A DNA stretch of 14,696 bases from Chthoniobacterales bacterium (GCA_013694945.1 JACDBM010000291.1:1-14696), one strand, 5' to 3'. Shown: positions 6,796 through 13,647, numbered from the stretch's first letter. The notes: a model not told the origin generated them from the sequence alone. Translations and numbers: made by a program.

Positions 6796-7476
6796 ATGCA
6801 TGCAGAAACCAAAGCCATCTTCTTTGATGGAGCAGGTACCCTCTTCCACCTGCCAAATGGCGTCGGCCACCATTATGCCCTGGTTGGCAGCCGCGTTGGC
6901 CTCACGCTGAATGCATCTGCGCTGGATCGGGCTTTCGCATTCGTTTGGAAGAACATGCCGGCGCGGCCCACCACTGGCGCGCCAAGGGAAGACGACGACA
7001 AAGGCTGGTGGCGCGAATTACTCCAGCAGGTCCTCGACCGGGTCGCCCCGGAAACGAAGGATCTGGATCGCGATATGTTCTTTGAAGTTGCGTACGCGCG
7101 CTTCGCCGAAGCAGGTGTTTGGGAGCTATACCCGGAAGCGCTGGAGGTGCTCGAAAATTTGCAGGCCCGGTATTGCCTTGCGGTTATTTCAAACTTCGAC
7201 GGCCGCTTGCGCCTGGTCCTCGAGCAGCTCGGAATTGCGAAGTTCTTCAGCGCGATTGTGATCTCGAGCGAAGCGGGCGCCGACAAGCCCGATCCGTTGA
7301 TTTTTCAATGTGCACTCCAGCTGTGTGGTGTCGCGCCCGATGAAGCTCTGCACGTCGGCGATGATCCAGTCAACGATTGGCGAGGCGCCGCGTCCGCTGG
7401 GCTCTCGGTCTTTGAACTGGATCGCACGCGCACGACTCTGCGGGAATTACTCAAGGATCTGGAGCCACGCGAATAG
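6796..7476 (+). CDS. HAD-superfamily hydrolase, subfamily IA (REG-2-like)
   Basis: 226 residues, normal for a subfamily IA haloacid-dehalogenase-like enzyme with a helical cap. Motif I is FFDGAGTLF (9-17), with nucleophile D11. Motif II is VISNFDGR (130-137, S132), motif III is GADKPDPLIF (161-170, K164), and motif IV is LHVGDDPVNDWRGA (185-198, D189/D190/D194). The last is typical of the REG-2/HDHD3-like branch. The residue two after the nucleophile, normally an Asp acting as general acid, is Ala (D-G-A-G-T), as in phosphonatases and some REG-2-like proteins. A plain phosphatase reaction is therefore not assured. The ATG at 6796 has AAGG five bases upstream. Its start codon is 36 bp from the divergent hlyIII start. 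The substrate is unknown. Confidence 0.88.
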   Translation: MHAETKAIFFDGAGTLFHLPNGVGHHYALVGSRVGLTLNASALDRAFAFVWKNMPARPTTGAPREDDDKGWWRELLQQVLDRVAPETKDLDRDMFFEVAYARFAEAGVWELYPEALEVLENLQARYCLAVISNFDGRLRLVLEQLGIAKFFSAIVISSEAGADKPDPLIFQCALQLCGVAPDEALHVGDDPVNDWRGAASAGLSVFELDRTRTTLRELLKDLEPRE

Positions 7477-7544
7477 AGACTGAGGACAACGGACTTTGCG
7501 ATTTCTGCGACGTCAAAACCGTCGTCACAAAAGGCCCAGCGCGC

Positions 7545-7573
7545 TTGCGTCATCCAACGAACTAGACTACAAC
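7545..7573 (+). promoter_or_regulatory. possible promoter of tRNA-Lys
   Basis: TTGCGT at 7545-7550 and TACAAC at 7568-7573, separated by 17 bp, would start transcription about 6-8 bases before the mature tRNA. The two hexamers match the sigma-70 consensus at 3/6 and 4/6, so the support is mainly the spacing and position. Confidence 0.3.
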
Positions 7574-7586
7574 GGACGCTCTCTCG

Positions 7587-7658
7587 GGGTTGGTAGCTCA
7601 ATGGTAGAGCAGCGCCCTTTTAAGGCGTTGGTTGTGGGTTCGAGTCCCACCCAACCCA
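7587..7658 (+). tRNA. tRNA-Lys (anticodon TTT)
   Basis: 72 nt fold into a complete cloverleaf. Acceptor GGGTTGG pairs with CCAACCC (7/7), with discriminator A. D-stem GCTC pairs with GAGC. Anticodon stem GCGCC pairs with GGCGT (one G-T) around loop CTTTTAA, giving anticodon TTT. The variable loop has five bases. T-stem GTGGG pairs with CCCAC around TTCGAGT. The 3' CCA is not encoded (CTC follows), so it must be added by the CCA-adding enzyme. No direct repeat of the tRNA 3' end is seen elsewhere in the window, so there is no sign of an integrated element. Confidence 0.95.
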
Positions 7659-7779
7659 CTCACTGCCAGCCCCAGTCGTGCGTTCCCCCCAATCCTCGCT
7701 TGCTTTGCCATCCCAGGGGGTGGAATCGCATTTTCGTTGGCTACGATTGGCCGCCGTGCGCTTCTGGATCTCATTTCCT

Positions 7780-7809
7780 TTGCGCAGTCGCGGGTTGCGC
7801 CTGTAGAAT
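7780..7809 (+). promoter_or_regulatory. possible sigma-70 type promoter of the VWA gene
   Basis: TTGCGC at 7780-7785 and TAGAAT at 7804-7809, 18 bp apart, would place the transcript start near 7816, about 23 bases before the ATG at 7839. The -10 matches the consensus at 5/6; the -35 only at 3/6. Confidence 0.35.
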
Positions 7810-7838
7810 ATTTTCGCTCCGCCAACGGTACTCCGGCG

Positions 7839-8543
7839 ATGAAGAACAATAGCTCGCGCGAGCGCACCGAAATCGCGTTTATTCTCGACCGCTCCGGCTC
7901 GATGGAAAGCTGCCGCGACGCCACCATCGACGGCTTCAACCAATTCCTGCGCGAGCAGCAGCAAGCAAAGGGCACTGCTCGTCTCACGCTTGTCCTTTTC
8001 GATGACAAGTACCTCGTCCCCACGCAGTCGATTCGCGTGCAGGACGTCTCCCCGTTAAACCGCGACTCCTACACGACGGACGGCGCCACCGCGCTCCTCG
8101 ATGCCATCGGCCGCACGATCAACGAGCTCGGGGCACGACTGGCCGCGTTATTGGAGCCGGAGCGACCGGATCAGGTCATTATCAGCATCCTTACCGATGG
8201 ACTTGAAAACGCGTCGCGCCGTTACGGCTGGGCGGATATTGCCAGCAAGATCGAACACCAGACCCGGACCTACAGCTGGACGTTTTTGTTTCTCGGCGCG
8301 AATCAGGATGCGATTGCCACGGCCGCGCGAATGAACATCACGGCCGCGAATGCCGCCACCTACACGCCCGGCGAAGTCGGCTCCCGCGCGTCCGTCAAAG
8401 CGTTCAGCCGCAGATTGGTCGCGCTACGGCACAGCAAAATCGGCGTTGCCAGCGCTGGAGAACTCGACGACATCACGAAGCCGCTCTCCGTGATCGTCGA
8501 AGAAGAGGACCAAAAGCAGCGTCACGCCGGCCGTTTGGACTGA
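7839..8543 (+). CDS. von Willebrand factor A (VWA) domain protein
   Basis: A 234-residue protein that is almost entirely one VWA fold. The metal-ion-dependent adhesion site is complete: DRSGSM at 17-22 (D17, S19, S21), T84 in TTDGATALLDAIG, and D120 in ISILTDGLENAS. Such domains bind protein partners through a divalent metal. No signal peptide, membrane span or other domain is seen, so it should be cytosolic. The C-terminus (about 205-234) is charged, with a Glu-rich stretch. The ATG at 7839 is chosen because the fold starts ten residues later; the frame runs upstream into the tRNA gene and cannot be coding there. It stands alone between the tRNA and a convergent gene, with no MoxR ATPase, ter or chelatase genes beside it, so its partner is unknown. 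Confidence 0.88.
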   Translation: MKNNSSRERTEIAFILDRSGSMESCRDATIDGFNQFLREQQQAKGTARLTLVLFDDKYLVPTQSIRVQDVSPLNRDSYTTDGATALLDAIGRTINELGARLAALLEPERPDQVIISILTDGLENASRRYGWADIASKIEHQTRTYSWTFLFLGANQDAIATAARMNITAANAATYTPGEVGSRASVKAFSRRLVALRHSKIGVASAGELDDITKPLSVIVEEEDQKQRHAGRLD

Positions 8544-8703
8544 GGCGTGCGACTGCCACCGACAAAGGCAGATTGCAGCTTCCTCTGAACGGCAGGGAGA
8601 ATTCGCCGACGCGAACACTCCACGTGGACAGAGGCGAGGAGTAACCGTGTTAATACTGTGGCTGACTGAGCTTGGAAGACCAGGCCCTGATCCTGAGGAA
8701 GCG
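8544..8703. other. convergent intergenic region, 160 bp
   Basis: Spacer between the ends of the VWA gene and the esterase gene. It contains a perfect 10-bp palindrome, TCCACGTGGA (8619-8628), and a weak TGCC/GGCA pairing near its start, but no hairpin followed by a T run on either strand. Confidence 0.35.
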
Positions 8704-10473
8704 CTATGGAACGCGGTAGGCTTCGACCAGCGCCACACCTGTGGTGTCACCTTTCCCGCGGACAACTGCGGTATAATTTCCGGGCGTGAGGAACGCCACG
8801 AGAGCCGATTCACGGTCATCCAAAGGTCCGAGCTCTGTAGCGAGCACCGCCTGCGCCTGGCCATTCTTCCAATTGTCGTTAAAGCCGAGGAGGGCGCCGT
8901 TTCCATCGTGCAACTCGAGCGTGGGATCCAGCAGCGGATTACCGATGCCGGAGTTTAGCAACGTTGGTCCGATTGCTCGCAGCACCACGATCGGGCTGTC
9001 CCCGTTCCCAATTATAAGGCCGCCGATGATGATGTTGTCGCCGGTGCCCACGAAGCCACGCGTGCTAACGTTGCCCAGAGAAGAGCTGGTGCCGGGCTCC
9101 AGATCATAGACTTCGACCAGTCCGATGCCGGTGCCTCCGTTTTTGCTCGCGAGGACTGCCGTGTAACGTCCCGGCGCCAGAGTCGCGACGATCGCGGATT
9201 CCAAATCGCTCGTCGGAGGAATCCCGGTGGCCATGATCTCGGCCTGCTGCGAGTGCTTCCAGTCATCGTTTGTAATCCTCGCGGTTCCCGCACCGTCGAA
9301 CAACGTCAGCATCGGGTCAGCGAGCGGATTCGGGACACTTTTCTCGCTCAACGAAGGACCAATGCCGCGGATCAACACCTTCTTCGGCGTGTCGCCGGTC
9401 ACGATAAAGCCTGCAATTGAAACTCGCTCACCCGTATCCACACCGACCCGGGTGGAGATATTCGCCGCCTTGGCTGGGGGTGTCGGAGGTATAGTCAGTG
9501 CGTCGTATGCACCTTTAGCGGTCTGATAATGAGCGGCCGTCGTCGGGTGAATGTCGTCCCAGAAGAGGAACTCATCGGGATTCACCCCCGAGCGGCCCTG
9601 CGACGAGTTGCTGAGGTCCGTGAAGCCGTATTTCTCCGGATCGCTGAAGATGCGAATCGTATTCTTCCAAACATCGAGGCGATAAACCGTTGGCGTGACG
9701 CCTTGCGACGCGAGGAAACTGAGCCTGGATGTAAGAGCTGCGTTCAGCTCGGAACGGTAATTCGCTGAGGCCGCATTCAGCGACTCCATCTCCGCCGTGT
9801 CGTTCGAATACTTCGGAATCTCGCCGAGTGGCGGCACGTTTGGCACCATGATGTGTTTCGCACCGGCATTCGCGAGGCGGCTGACCAGCGCAGTCACGCG
9901 ACCGGCAGTTGCGGTCACGTTCGCGGCAGTGTCATCGTCGAAGAGATCGTTGCCGCCGCCCCACACGACGTAGAGGGCGTTTGGATCGACCACGCGAGCC
10001 GCCAGATAGTCGTCCAGCTGCTTGCCAAGATTGTCGATTGTAATCGTAACGTCACCGAAGAAAGGAGTCGAAGTCGCTACGCGATCCGAAGTGCCGTTCT
10101 CGGTCGTGGCGCCGCCGAACGCGTAGTTTGTTCCGCCACCCAGACTGTAGGTCGCCTCGGGCAGGCTCAAGAAAGTGCGAGCGAGCTGTTCATGCCAAAC
10201 GCCCACGTAGGTGCTCGACGCTGGATCGGTGTCGCTGCTGTTCGTAAACCGGCCATCGCTATAGTTGAAGGTATTGCTCGGGTAATCAACCGTGCCGCCG
10301 CTCTTTGAGTTTGTGCGGTCGCGAACGTTCCCCGTATCAGAGAGGCTGTCGCCGAAGACGATGATTCGGCTGAACGTCGGCGCTGTCTGGGCGGAAACGA
10401 AGGTCGGCAGGAGGAAGGCCACGGTAAAGAGGAGCGCTGCAACACTCGTGAGGCGGTTAAAGTATCTGATCAT
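8704..10473 (-). CDS. secreted SGNH/GDSL-family esterase with two C-terminal repeat modules
   Basis: 589 residues from the ATG at 10473; a frame extension to 10605 lacks signal-peptide logic. Residues 1-28 are a Sec signal peptide (basic RYFNR, hydrophobic core, VSA|QT cleavage). Residues 34-325 form an SGNH hydrolase: block I FGDSLSDTGN (40-49, nucleophile S43), block II NYAFGGA (116-122), block III WGGGNDLFDD (171-180, N175), and block V WDDIHPT (305-311, D306/H309). This is the layout of the autotransporter-type and thermolabile-hemolysin esterases, which cleave lipids or acyl esters. A TIPPTPPAKAA linker leads to two homologous modules at 337-460 and 466-589. No autotransporter barrel, LPXTG or PEP-CTERM signal is present. 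A sigma-54-like site lies upstream on the same strand. No clear ribosome site. The esterase fold is firm; the substrate is unknown. Confidence 0.9.
   Translation of the reverse strand: MIRYFNRLTSVAALLFTVAFLLPTFVSAQTAPTFSRIIVFGDSLSDTGNVRDRTNSKSGGTVDYPSNTFNYSDGRFTNSSDTDPASSTYVGVWHEQLARTFLSLPEATYSLGGGTNYAFGGATTENGTSDRVATSTPFFGDVTITIDNLGKQLDDYLAARVVDPNALYVVWGGGNDLFDDDTAANVTATAGRVTALVSRLANAGAKHIMVPNVPPLGEIPKYSNDTAEMESLNAASANYRSELNAALTSRLSFLASQGVTPTVYRLDVWKNTIRIFSDPEKYGFTDLSNSSQGRSGVNPDEFLFWDDIHPTTAAHYQTAKGAYDALTIPPTPPAKAANISTRVGVDTGERVSIAGFIVTGDTPKKVLIRGIGPSLSEKSVPNPLADPMLTLFDGAGTARITNDDWKHSQQAEIMATGIPPTSDLESAIVATLAPGRYTAVLASKNGGTGIGLVEVYDLEPGTSSSLGNVSTRGFVGTGDNIIIGGLIIGNGDSPIVVLRAIGPTLLNSGIGNPLLDPTLELHDGNGALLGFNDNWKNGQAQAVLATELGPLDDRESALVAFLTPGNYTAVVRGKGDTTGVALVEAYRVP
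8707..9078 (-). repeat. C-terminal module, copy 2 (residues 466-589 of the esterase)
   Basis: Second module, aligned end to end with copy 1: NVSTR, TGDN, VLRAIGPTL, NPLLDPTLELHDG, NDNWKN, ESALVAFLTPGNYTAVV and ALVEAYRV. It ends at the protein C-terminus. The two copies are clearly homologous but diverged, so the duplication is old and not a recent DNA repeat. Confidence 0.8.
9094..9465 (-). repeat. C-terminal module, copy 1 (residues 337-460 of the esterase)
   Basis: First of two tandem modules. Shared landmarks with copy 2 are N(I/V)STR, TG(E/D), GF(I/L)(V/I), VLIRGIGPSL, NPLADPMLTLFDG, NDDWKH, ESAIVATLAPGRYTAVL and GLVEVYDL. The order of beta-strand-like segments suggests a beta-sandwich. 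I recall this module as widespread at the C-ends of large exported verrucomicrobial proteins. Confidence 0.8.
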
Positions 10474-10964
10474 GTTTGGGTCGGAGGCGTTGTGAACGTT
10501 GGCGAAGACTTTCCCCGGAGGCCGCGTCGCTCGACATAAACGCGCCGCGCAACAGATGACATCCGCGCTCCGCGGCGAGGTAAGACAAAGCAGGAGAAGT
10601 GCCACCTCCTGACATTTCTCATCCCCACTCGAGCCTGCCTCCTACCCTTGGAGCGGCGGGTCCACCCAAAGACTCGCCACGGGACAGGAATTCCTATTTC
10701 TCGCTTAGCGAGTCCACGACAGTCCAGGATCAAAAGTGCGATAATGGAGCGCTTGCAAAATCCTCCACGTCGTGTTGATTCCACGTCCCGCTGCGAGTTT
10801 TTACACGTTGCGCCGTTGGTCCCTGGGATTCCGTCACTGGACGTGAAGCCGTACTCGCCACGGGGAACCCGGCGCTGGAGGAGAATTTCGACTCAAGATT
10901 TGAATTCGATCTGATGGGCCTCCCGCCATCGGCTTCAAACATCGAGCAGTCGGAAATTAAAATT
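10474..10964. other. 491-bp divergent intergenic region between the esterase gene and rpoA
   Basis: It holds the sigma-54-like site at 10589-10604 facing the esterase. Symmetric elements AGGAATTCCT (10686-10695) and CTCGC-tta-GCGAG (10700-10712) lie about 80-110 bp upstream of that site, where an enhancer-binding activator could sit. Facing rpoA, ACGACA (10716-10721) and GATAAT (10740-10745) with an 18-bp spacer form a weak sigma-70-like pair, which would give a leader of over 200 nt. GGAGGAG near 10876 is not followed by a start codon at working distance. No gene is seen. Confidence 0.4.
10589..10604 (-). promoter_or_regulatory. sigma-54 (RpoN) promoter-like site upstream of the esterase
   Basis: Read on the minus strand the sequence is TGGCACT-TCTC-CTGCT. 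The family consensus is TGGCACR-N4-TTGCW; all six bases of the -24 core match, the GG and GC dinucleotides are exactly 12 bases apart, and only the first T of TTGC is replaced by C. Transcription would start near 10578, giving a leader of about 105 nt before the ATG. The site overlaps a 6-bp inverted repeat, CAGGAG/CTCCTG (10591-10611). Confidence 0.55.
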
Positions 10965-12011
10965 ATGCCAGTTCGTTACAGTCGTTTTGAAATGCCGAAG
11001 ACCCTCGTCAAGGACGAGCACGGCGCCAAGGAAACCTACGCCCGATTCGTCGCCGAGCCGTTTGAAGCGGGCTATGGCCACACGGTCGGAAATTCGCTTC
11101 GCCGGGTTTTGCTTTCGTCACTCGAGGGCGCTGCCATCACAGCGGTGAAAATCACCGGGGCGCAGCATGAGTTCGCCACTTTGCCGGGAGTTGTCGAGGA
11201 CGTGACCGACATTGTGCTCAACCTGAAGCGGGTGAAATTCAAGACCGCGGAGCACGAACCGCGTAAGCTCTCCCTTTCCGTGAACAAGGAAGGCGAGGTG
11301 ACCGCGGGCGATATCCAGGTTGTGCAGGGTTTCGAGGTTCTGAATCCAGACCAGCTCATTTGCACCCTCGACAAGAAGCACAAGTTTGACGCCGAAGTAG
11401 AAGTTCGGGTCGGACGCGGTTTTGCCACTGGAGACGAAAATAAGCGGCCTGATCAACCGATTGGCTTGATCCCGATCGACTCCATTTTCTCGCCCGTGAC
11501 GCGCGTCAAATACGCAGTGGAAAACACCCGTGTGGGCCAGCGCACCGACTACGACAAGCTCATCCTCGAAGTTTGGACCGATGGCCGTCTCACACCAGAT
11601 GAAGCATTGCTCCAGGCCTCCGCGATTCTCCGCCATCACCTCGATGTCTTCGTGAATTTCAATGAAGACGTGATTGAGTTCGACGAAACGCCGGCGGGTG
11701 TGAGCGAAGAGAACATGAAGCTGAAGAAGCTTCTGAACATGAGCGTGAACGAGATCGAGCTGAGCGTGCGGGCGGCGAATTGCCTGAACAACGCCAACAT
11801 TACGACCGTGGGTCAGCTCGCGCAGAAGAGCGAAGCAGAGATGTTGAAGTATCGTAATTTCGGCAAAAAATCGCTCAACGAGATCAAAGACAAGCTGCAG
11901 CAGTTGCAGCTCGGGCTGGGAATGAAGTTCGATCCGGGTTTGGTTGATATCCCCGCGGCGGGCGGAGATGGCGCCGGCGGGAACGGCTCAAGTGACTTGG
12001 AAGAGGCGTAA
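10965..12011 (+). CDS. rpoA: DNA-directed RNA polymerase subunit alpha
   Basis: 348 residues. The N-terminal dimerisation domain is clear: FVAEPFEAGYGHTVGNSLRRVLLSSLEGAAITAVKI, then the insert domain with DIVLNLKRVKF and the second half containing DYDKLILEVWTDGRLTPDEALLQASAILRHH. After a linker the alpha-CTD spans about 256-325: LLNMSVNEIELSVRAANCLNNANI with R269 at the DNA/activator-contact position, and the second HhH TVGQLAQKSEAEMLKYRNFGKKSLNEIKDKL. The tail after 325 is Gly/Ala-rich and acidic. I use the ATG at 10965 (MPVRYSRFEMPKTL); an ATG at 10914 adds 17 unsupported residues, and one at 10992 is also possible. Only a weak GGA lies before the start. rplQ follows after 32 bp. The usual upstream rpsM-rpsK-rpsD genes are absent; the neighbour is an opposite-strand esterase. 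Confidence 0.96.
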   Translation: MPVRYSRFEMPKTLVKDEHGAKETYARFVAEPFEAGYGHTVGNSLRRVLLSSLEGAAITAVKITGAQHEFATLPGVVEDVTDIVLNLKRVKFKTAEHEPRKLSLSVNKEGEVTAGDIQVVQGFEVLNPDQLICTLDKKHKFDAEVEVRVGRGFATGDENKRPDQPIGLIPIDSIFSPVTRVKYAVENTRVGQRTDYDKLILEVWTDGRLTPDEALLQASAILRHHLDVFVNFNEDVIEFDETPAGVSEENMKLKKLLNMSVNEIELSVRAANCLNNANITTVGQLAQKSEAEMLKYRNFGKKSLNEIKDKLQQLQLGLGMKFDPGLVDIPAAGGDGAGGNGSSDLEEA

Positions 12012-12043
12012 TCGATCCTTACGCTCCCGCGCTCACCAATTCC

Positions 12044-12529
12044 ATGAGACATCAGAAAAAGACCGTTAAGCTTGGCCGGACCGCTGAGCATCGGAAAGCG
12101 CTGCTGGCCAATCAGGTTTGCAGCTTGATCGAGCACCAACGGATCAAGACGACGCTGGCCAAAGCGAAGGCGGTTCGTCCGTTGGCGGAGAAGATGGTCA
12201 CTCTGGGGAAAAAAGGTTCCCTGCACGCTCGACGCACGGCTCTCGCCACGCTTCGCCAGGCGGATGCAGTGAAGAAGTTGTTCGATGACATCGCACCGCG
12301 CGCGGCCGACCGCAGCGGCGGCTACACCCGAATCGTAAAGCTTGGTGCCCGAAAGAGTGACTCTGCACCGGTAGCGTTCATCGAGTGGATTGATGCTGCC
12401 GTCGAAACCGATGCGCCCGAGGCAAACGACAAGGGCGAAAAGGCTAAGAAAGTTAAGGCCGCCAAGAGCACAGCCGATTCAGGAGAAACCAAGCCAGCTC
12501 GTAAGCGGAAGAGGACCGCCGCGAGTTGA
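12044..12529 (+). CDS. rplQ: 50S ribosomal protein L17 (bL17)
   Basis: Large-subunit protein near the exit tunnel. Residues 1-120 are the L17 fold: MRHQKKTVKLGRTAEHRKALLANQV, SLIEHQRIKTTLAKAKAVRPLAEKMVTLGKK, RRTALATLRQADAVKKLFDDIAPR, SGGYTRIVKLGARKSDSAPVAFIEWI. The canonical start motif RH(Q/R)...LGR..(A/E)HR is complete. Residues 121-161 are a Lys/Ala/Glu-rich extension ending in KPARKRKRTAAS, probably disordered and RNA-contacting. It is longer than the E. coli protein (127 residues). It follows rpoA by 32 bp, the conserved pair order. Confidence 0.96.
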   Translation: MRHQKKTVKLGRTAEHRKALLANQVCSLIEHQRIKTTLAKAKAVRPLAEKMVTLGKKGSLHARRTALATLRQADAVKKLFDDIAPRAADRSGGYTRIVKLGARKSDSAPVAFIEWIDAAVETDAPEANDKGEKAKKVKAAKSTADSGETKPARKRKRTAAS

Positions 12530-12739
12530 GCAGCGTGCAGCCGAAGTCAGCACCCGCTGCTTAATCTGCCCGGAAGACGGGCCCCGTGGAATATCCGGAG
12601 GTCTGGCTGCCAGCAAGCAGCTGATCGTCCCAAATTCGGAACCGGCCTTTCCCAAGCCCGATAGACTTCAGCTTCGTTCGTGAGCGAATCTCGCGGCGTA
12701 AGTCCCGCTGCATTGTCGTCTTACAGAAATCTTCTTCCG

Positions 12740-12755
12740 TGGCACGGACCCTGCA
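12740..12755 (+). promoter_or_regulatory. sigma-54 (RpoN) promoter-like site upstream of the 73-residue protein
   Basis: TGGCACG-GACC-CTGCA. The full seven-base -24 element matches the consensus, the GG (12741-12742) and GC (12753-12754) are exactly 12 apart, and the only mismatch is C for T in TTGCA. Transcription would begin near 12766, about 24 bases before the ATG at 12790. It is the stronger of the two such sites in the window. Confidence 0.65.
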
Positions 12756-12789
12756 TCAGTAGAGAGCGAAACCAAGCCGAACACTTCTA

Positions 12790-13011
12790 ATGAAAACCAC
12801 TCCTACTACCTATTCTCTCCTCGTTCACTCCGAAGAAAAGGGAAGATCAATCTTCGAAGGTGCCGTCATGGGCCTCATCGTCCTTAGCACTGCGTTCAGC
12901 GGTTGGCAGTTCGCTTCGAGTTCCGTCGTCGTGCCGCCTCTGGCCGCTGCCAACAGCAACTCTGCGGCAATTGTTGCTAAGGCCGCGCCTGTGATTGCCG
13001 ATCGCGGCTGA
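12790..13011 (+). CDS. small single-span membrane or exported protein, 73 residues, unknown function
   Basis: I do not recognise a named family. The protein has a polar N-terminus with SEEKGRS (14-20), one hydrophobic stretch at about 24-47 (EGAVMGLIVLSTAFSGWQFA and on), then an Ala/Val/Ser-rich tail ending in ADRG. The span could be a membrane anchor with a short outer tail, or an unusual late signal peptide. Support for it being real: the sigma-54-like site at 12740-12755 places a transcript start about 24 bases before the ATG, and the gene fills a space where nothing else codes. Against: no Shine-Dalgarno (bases before the ATG are A/C-rich) and short length. It converges on the phosphoesterase gene, with 29 bp between the stops. 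Confidence 0.65.
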   Translation: MKTTPTTYSLLVHSEEKGRSIFEGAVMGLIVLSTAFSGWQFASSSVVVPPLAAANSNSAAIVAKAAPVIADRG

Positions 13012-13040
13012 TCTGTTCCGCAGTTTGCGAGCGGTTCGGG

Positions 13041-13493
13041 TCAACGATTACGTTTGATCTCCCATCCCAGCTCGCCGGTCGCGCTGATTCTCAAAACTGC
13101 GACGCTTGCTGGTGCGCCGCGATTTGGTCGCGTCACGCAGCCGGGATTAAGGAAGAGCACACCGGCGACCCGCTCATTCCGAGGCACGTGCGTGTGGCCG
13201 TGCAGGAGGACATCCACATTCTCTGGCGGCCGTAACGGCGGAATGTGAACAAGCCGAAAGCGCACACCATTGCGCTCGAGATCCGCGACGAGGGGCCAGT
13301 CCGCCGTTTCGTCGCAGTTACCGCGCACAATCGTTACCGGCGGACCGACTTCGCGGATCGACTTCAGCAAGCTCGGCGCGCACACGTCGCCCAAGTGCCA
13401 GATTTCATGCACGCCTGCAGCGAAGGCGTCCAGCTTTGGCGGAAGATGATTGTGTGTGTCGGCGATGACGAGAATGCGCAGAGTCCTGGCCAT
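13041..13493 (-). CDS. YfcE/MJ0936-type metallophosphoesterase
   Basis: A compact calcineurin-like phosphodiesterase of 150 residues, a normal length for this subgroup. All metal-binding motifs are visible: D11 and H13 in VIADTHNH, GDV at 35-37 (D36), GNCD at 58-61 (N59), H83 in LVHIPP, HGHTHVPR at 98-105, and the closing FLNPGCVTRPNRG. Family members hydrolyse phosphodiesters in vitro with two Mn2+/Ni2+ ions; the natural substrate is not established. The ATG at 13493 (MARTLRILVIADTH) puts the first motif at the usual place. It is divergent from the helicase gene, with 154 bp between the starts, and convergent with the small protein gene. Confidence 0.92.
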   Translation of the reverse strand: MARTLRILVIADTHNHLPPKLDAFAAGVHEIWHLGDVCAPSLLKSIREVGPPVTIVRGNCDETADWPLVADLERNGVRFRLVHIPPLRPPENVDVLLHGHTHVPRNERVAGVLFLNPGCVTRPNRGAPASVAVLRISATGELGWEIKRNR

Positions 13494-13647
13494 CGGGAGC
13501 TATCCTCGCACAAACGCCCGAGAGCTTCACGACGCTGCATCTCCATGACGATCTCTGGTCGTTGATGCTGATTCACCGAACGCGGCTAGAGAACAAAGAC
13601 CGCGCTCTGCTCGTTGTGCGACTGGCTGATCCGAGTACCTTCCCGCC
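13494..13647. other. divergent intergenic region, 154 bp
   Basis: Spacer between the phosphoesterase (leftward) and helicase (rightward) starts. It must carry both promoters, but the best rightward hexamer pair (TTGATG near 13563, TAGAGA near 13588) has a 19-bp spacer and poor matches, so none is called. Confidence 0.3.

Noticed and set aside
7507..7525. GCGACG/CGTCGT hairpin after the HAD gene as a terminator
   Set aside because: Six pairs including one G-T and no T run downstream.
7587..7700. tRNA-Lys as an integration site for a mobile element
   Set aside because: No integrase gene and no repeat of the tRNA 3' end elsewhere in the window.
8647..8958. Rightward frame starting with GTG after a good GAGGAG ribosome-like site, running antisense into the esterase end
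   Set aside because: The Shine-Dalgarno match is good, but most of the frame is antisense to the conserved repeat module and its product resembles nothing known.
12603..12622. GCTGC-cagcaa-GCAGC hairpin after rplQ as a terminator
   Set aside because: The 5-bp stem is not followed by a T run, so an intrinsic terminator is not supported.
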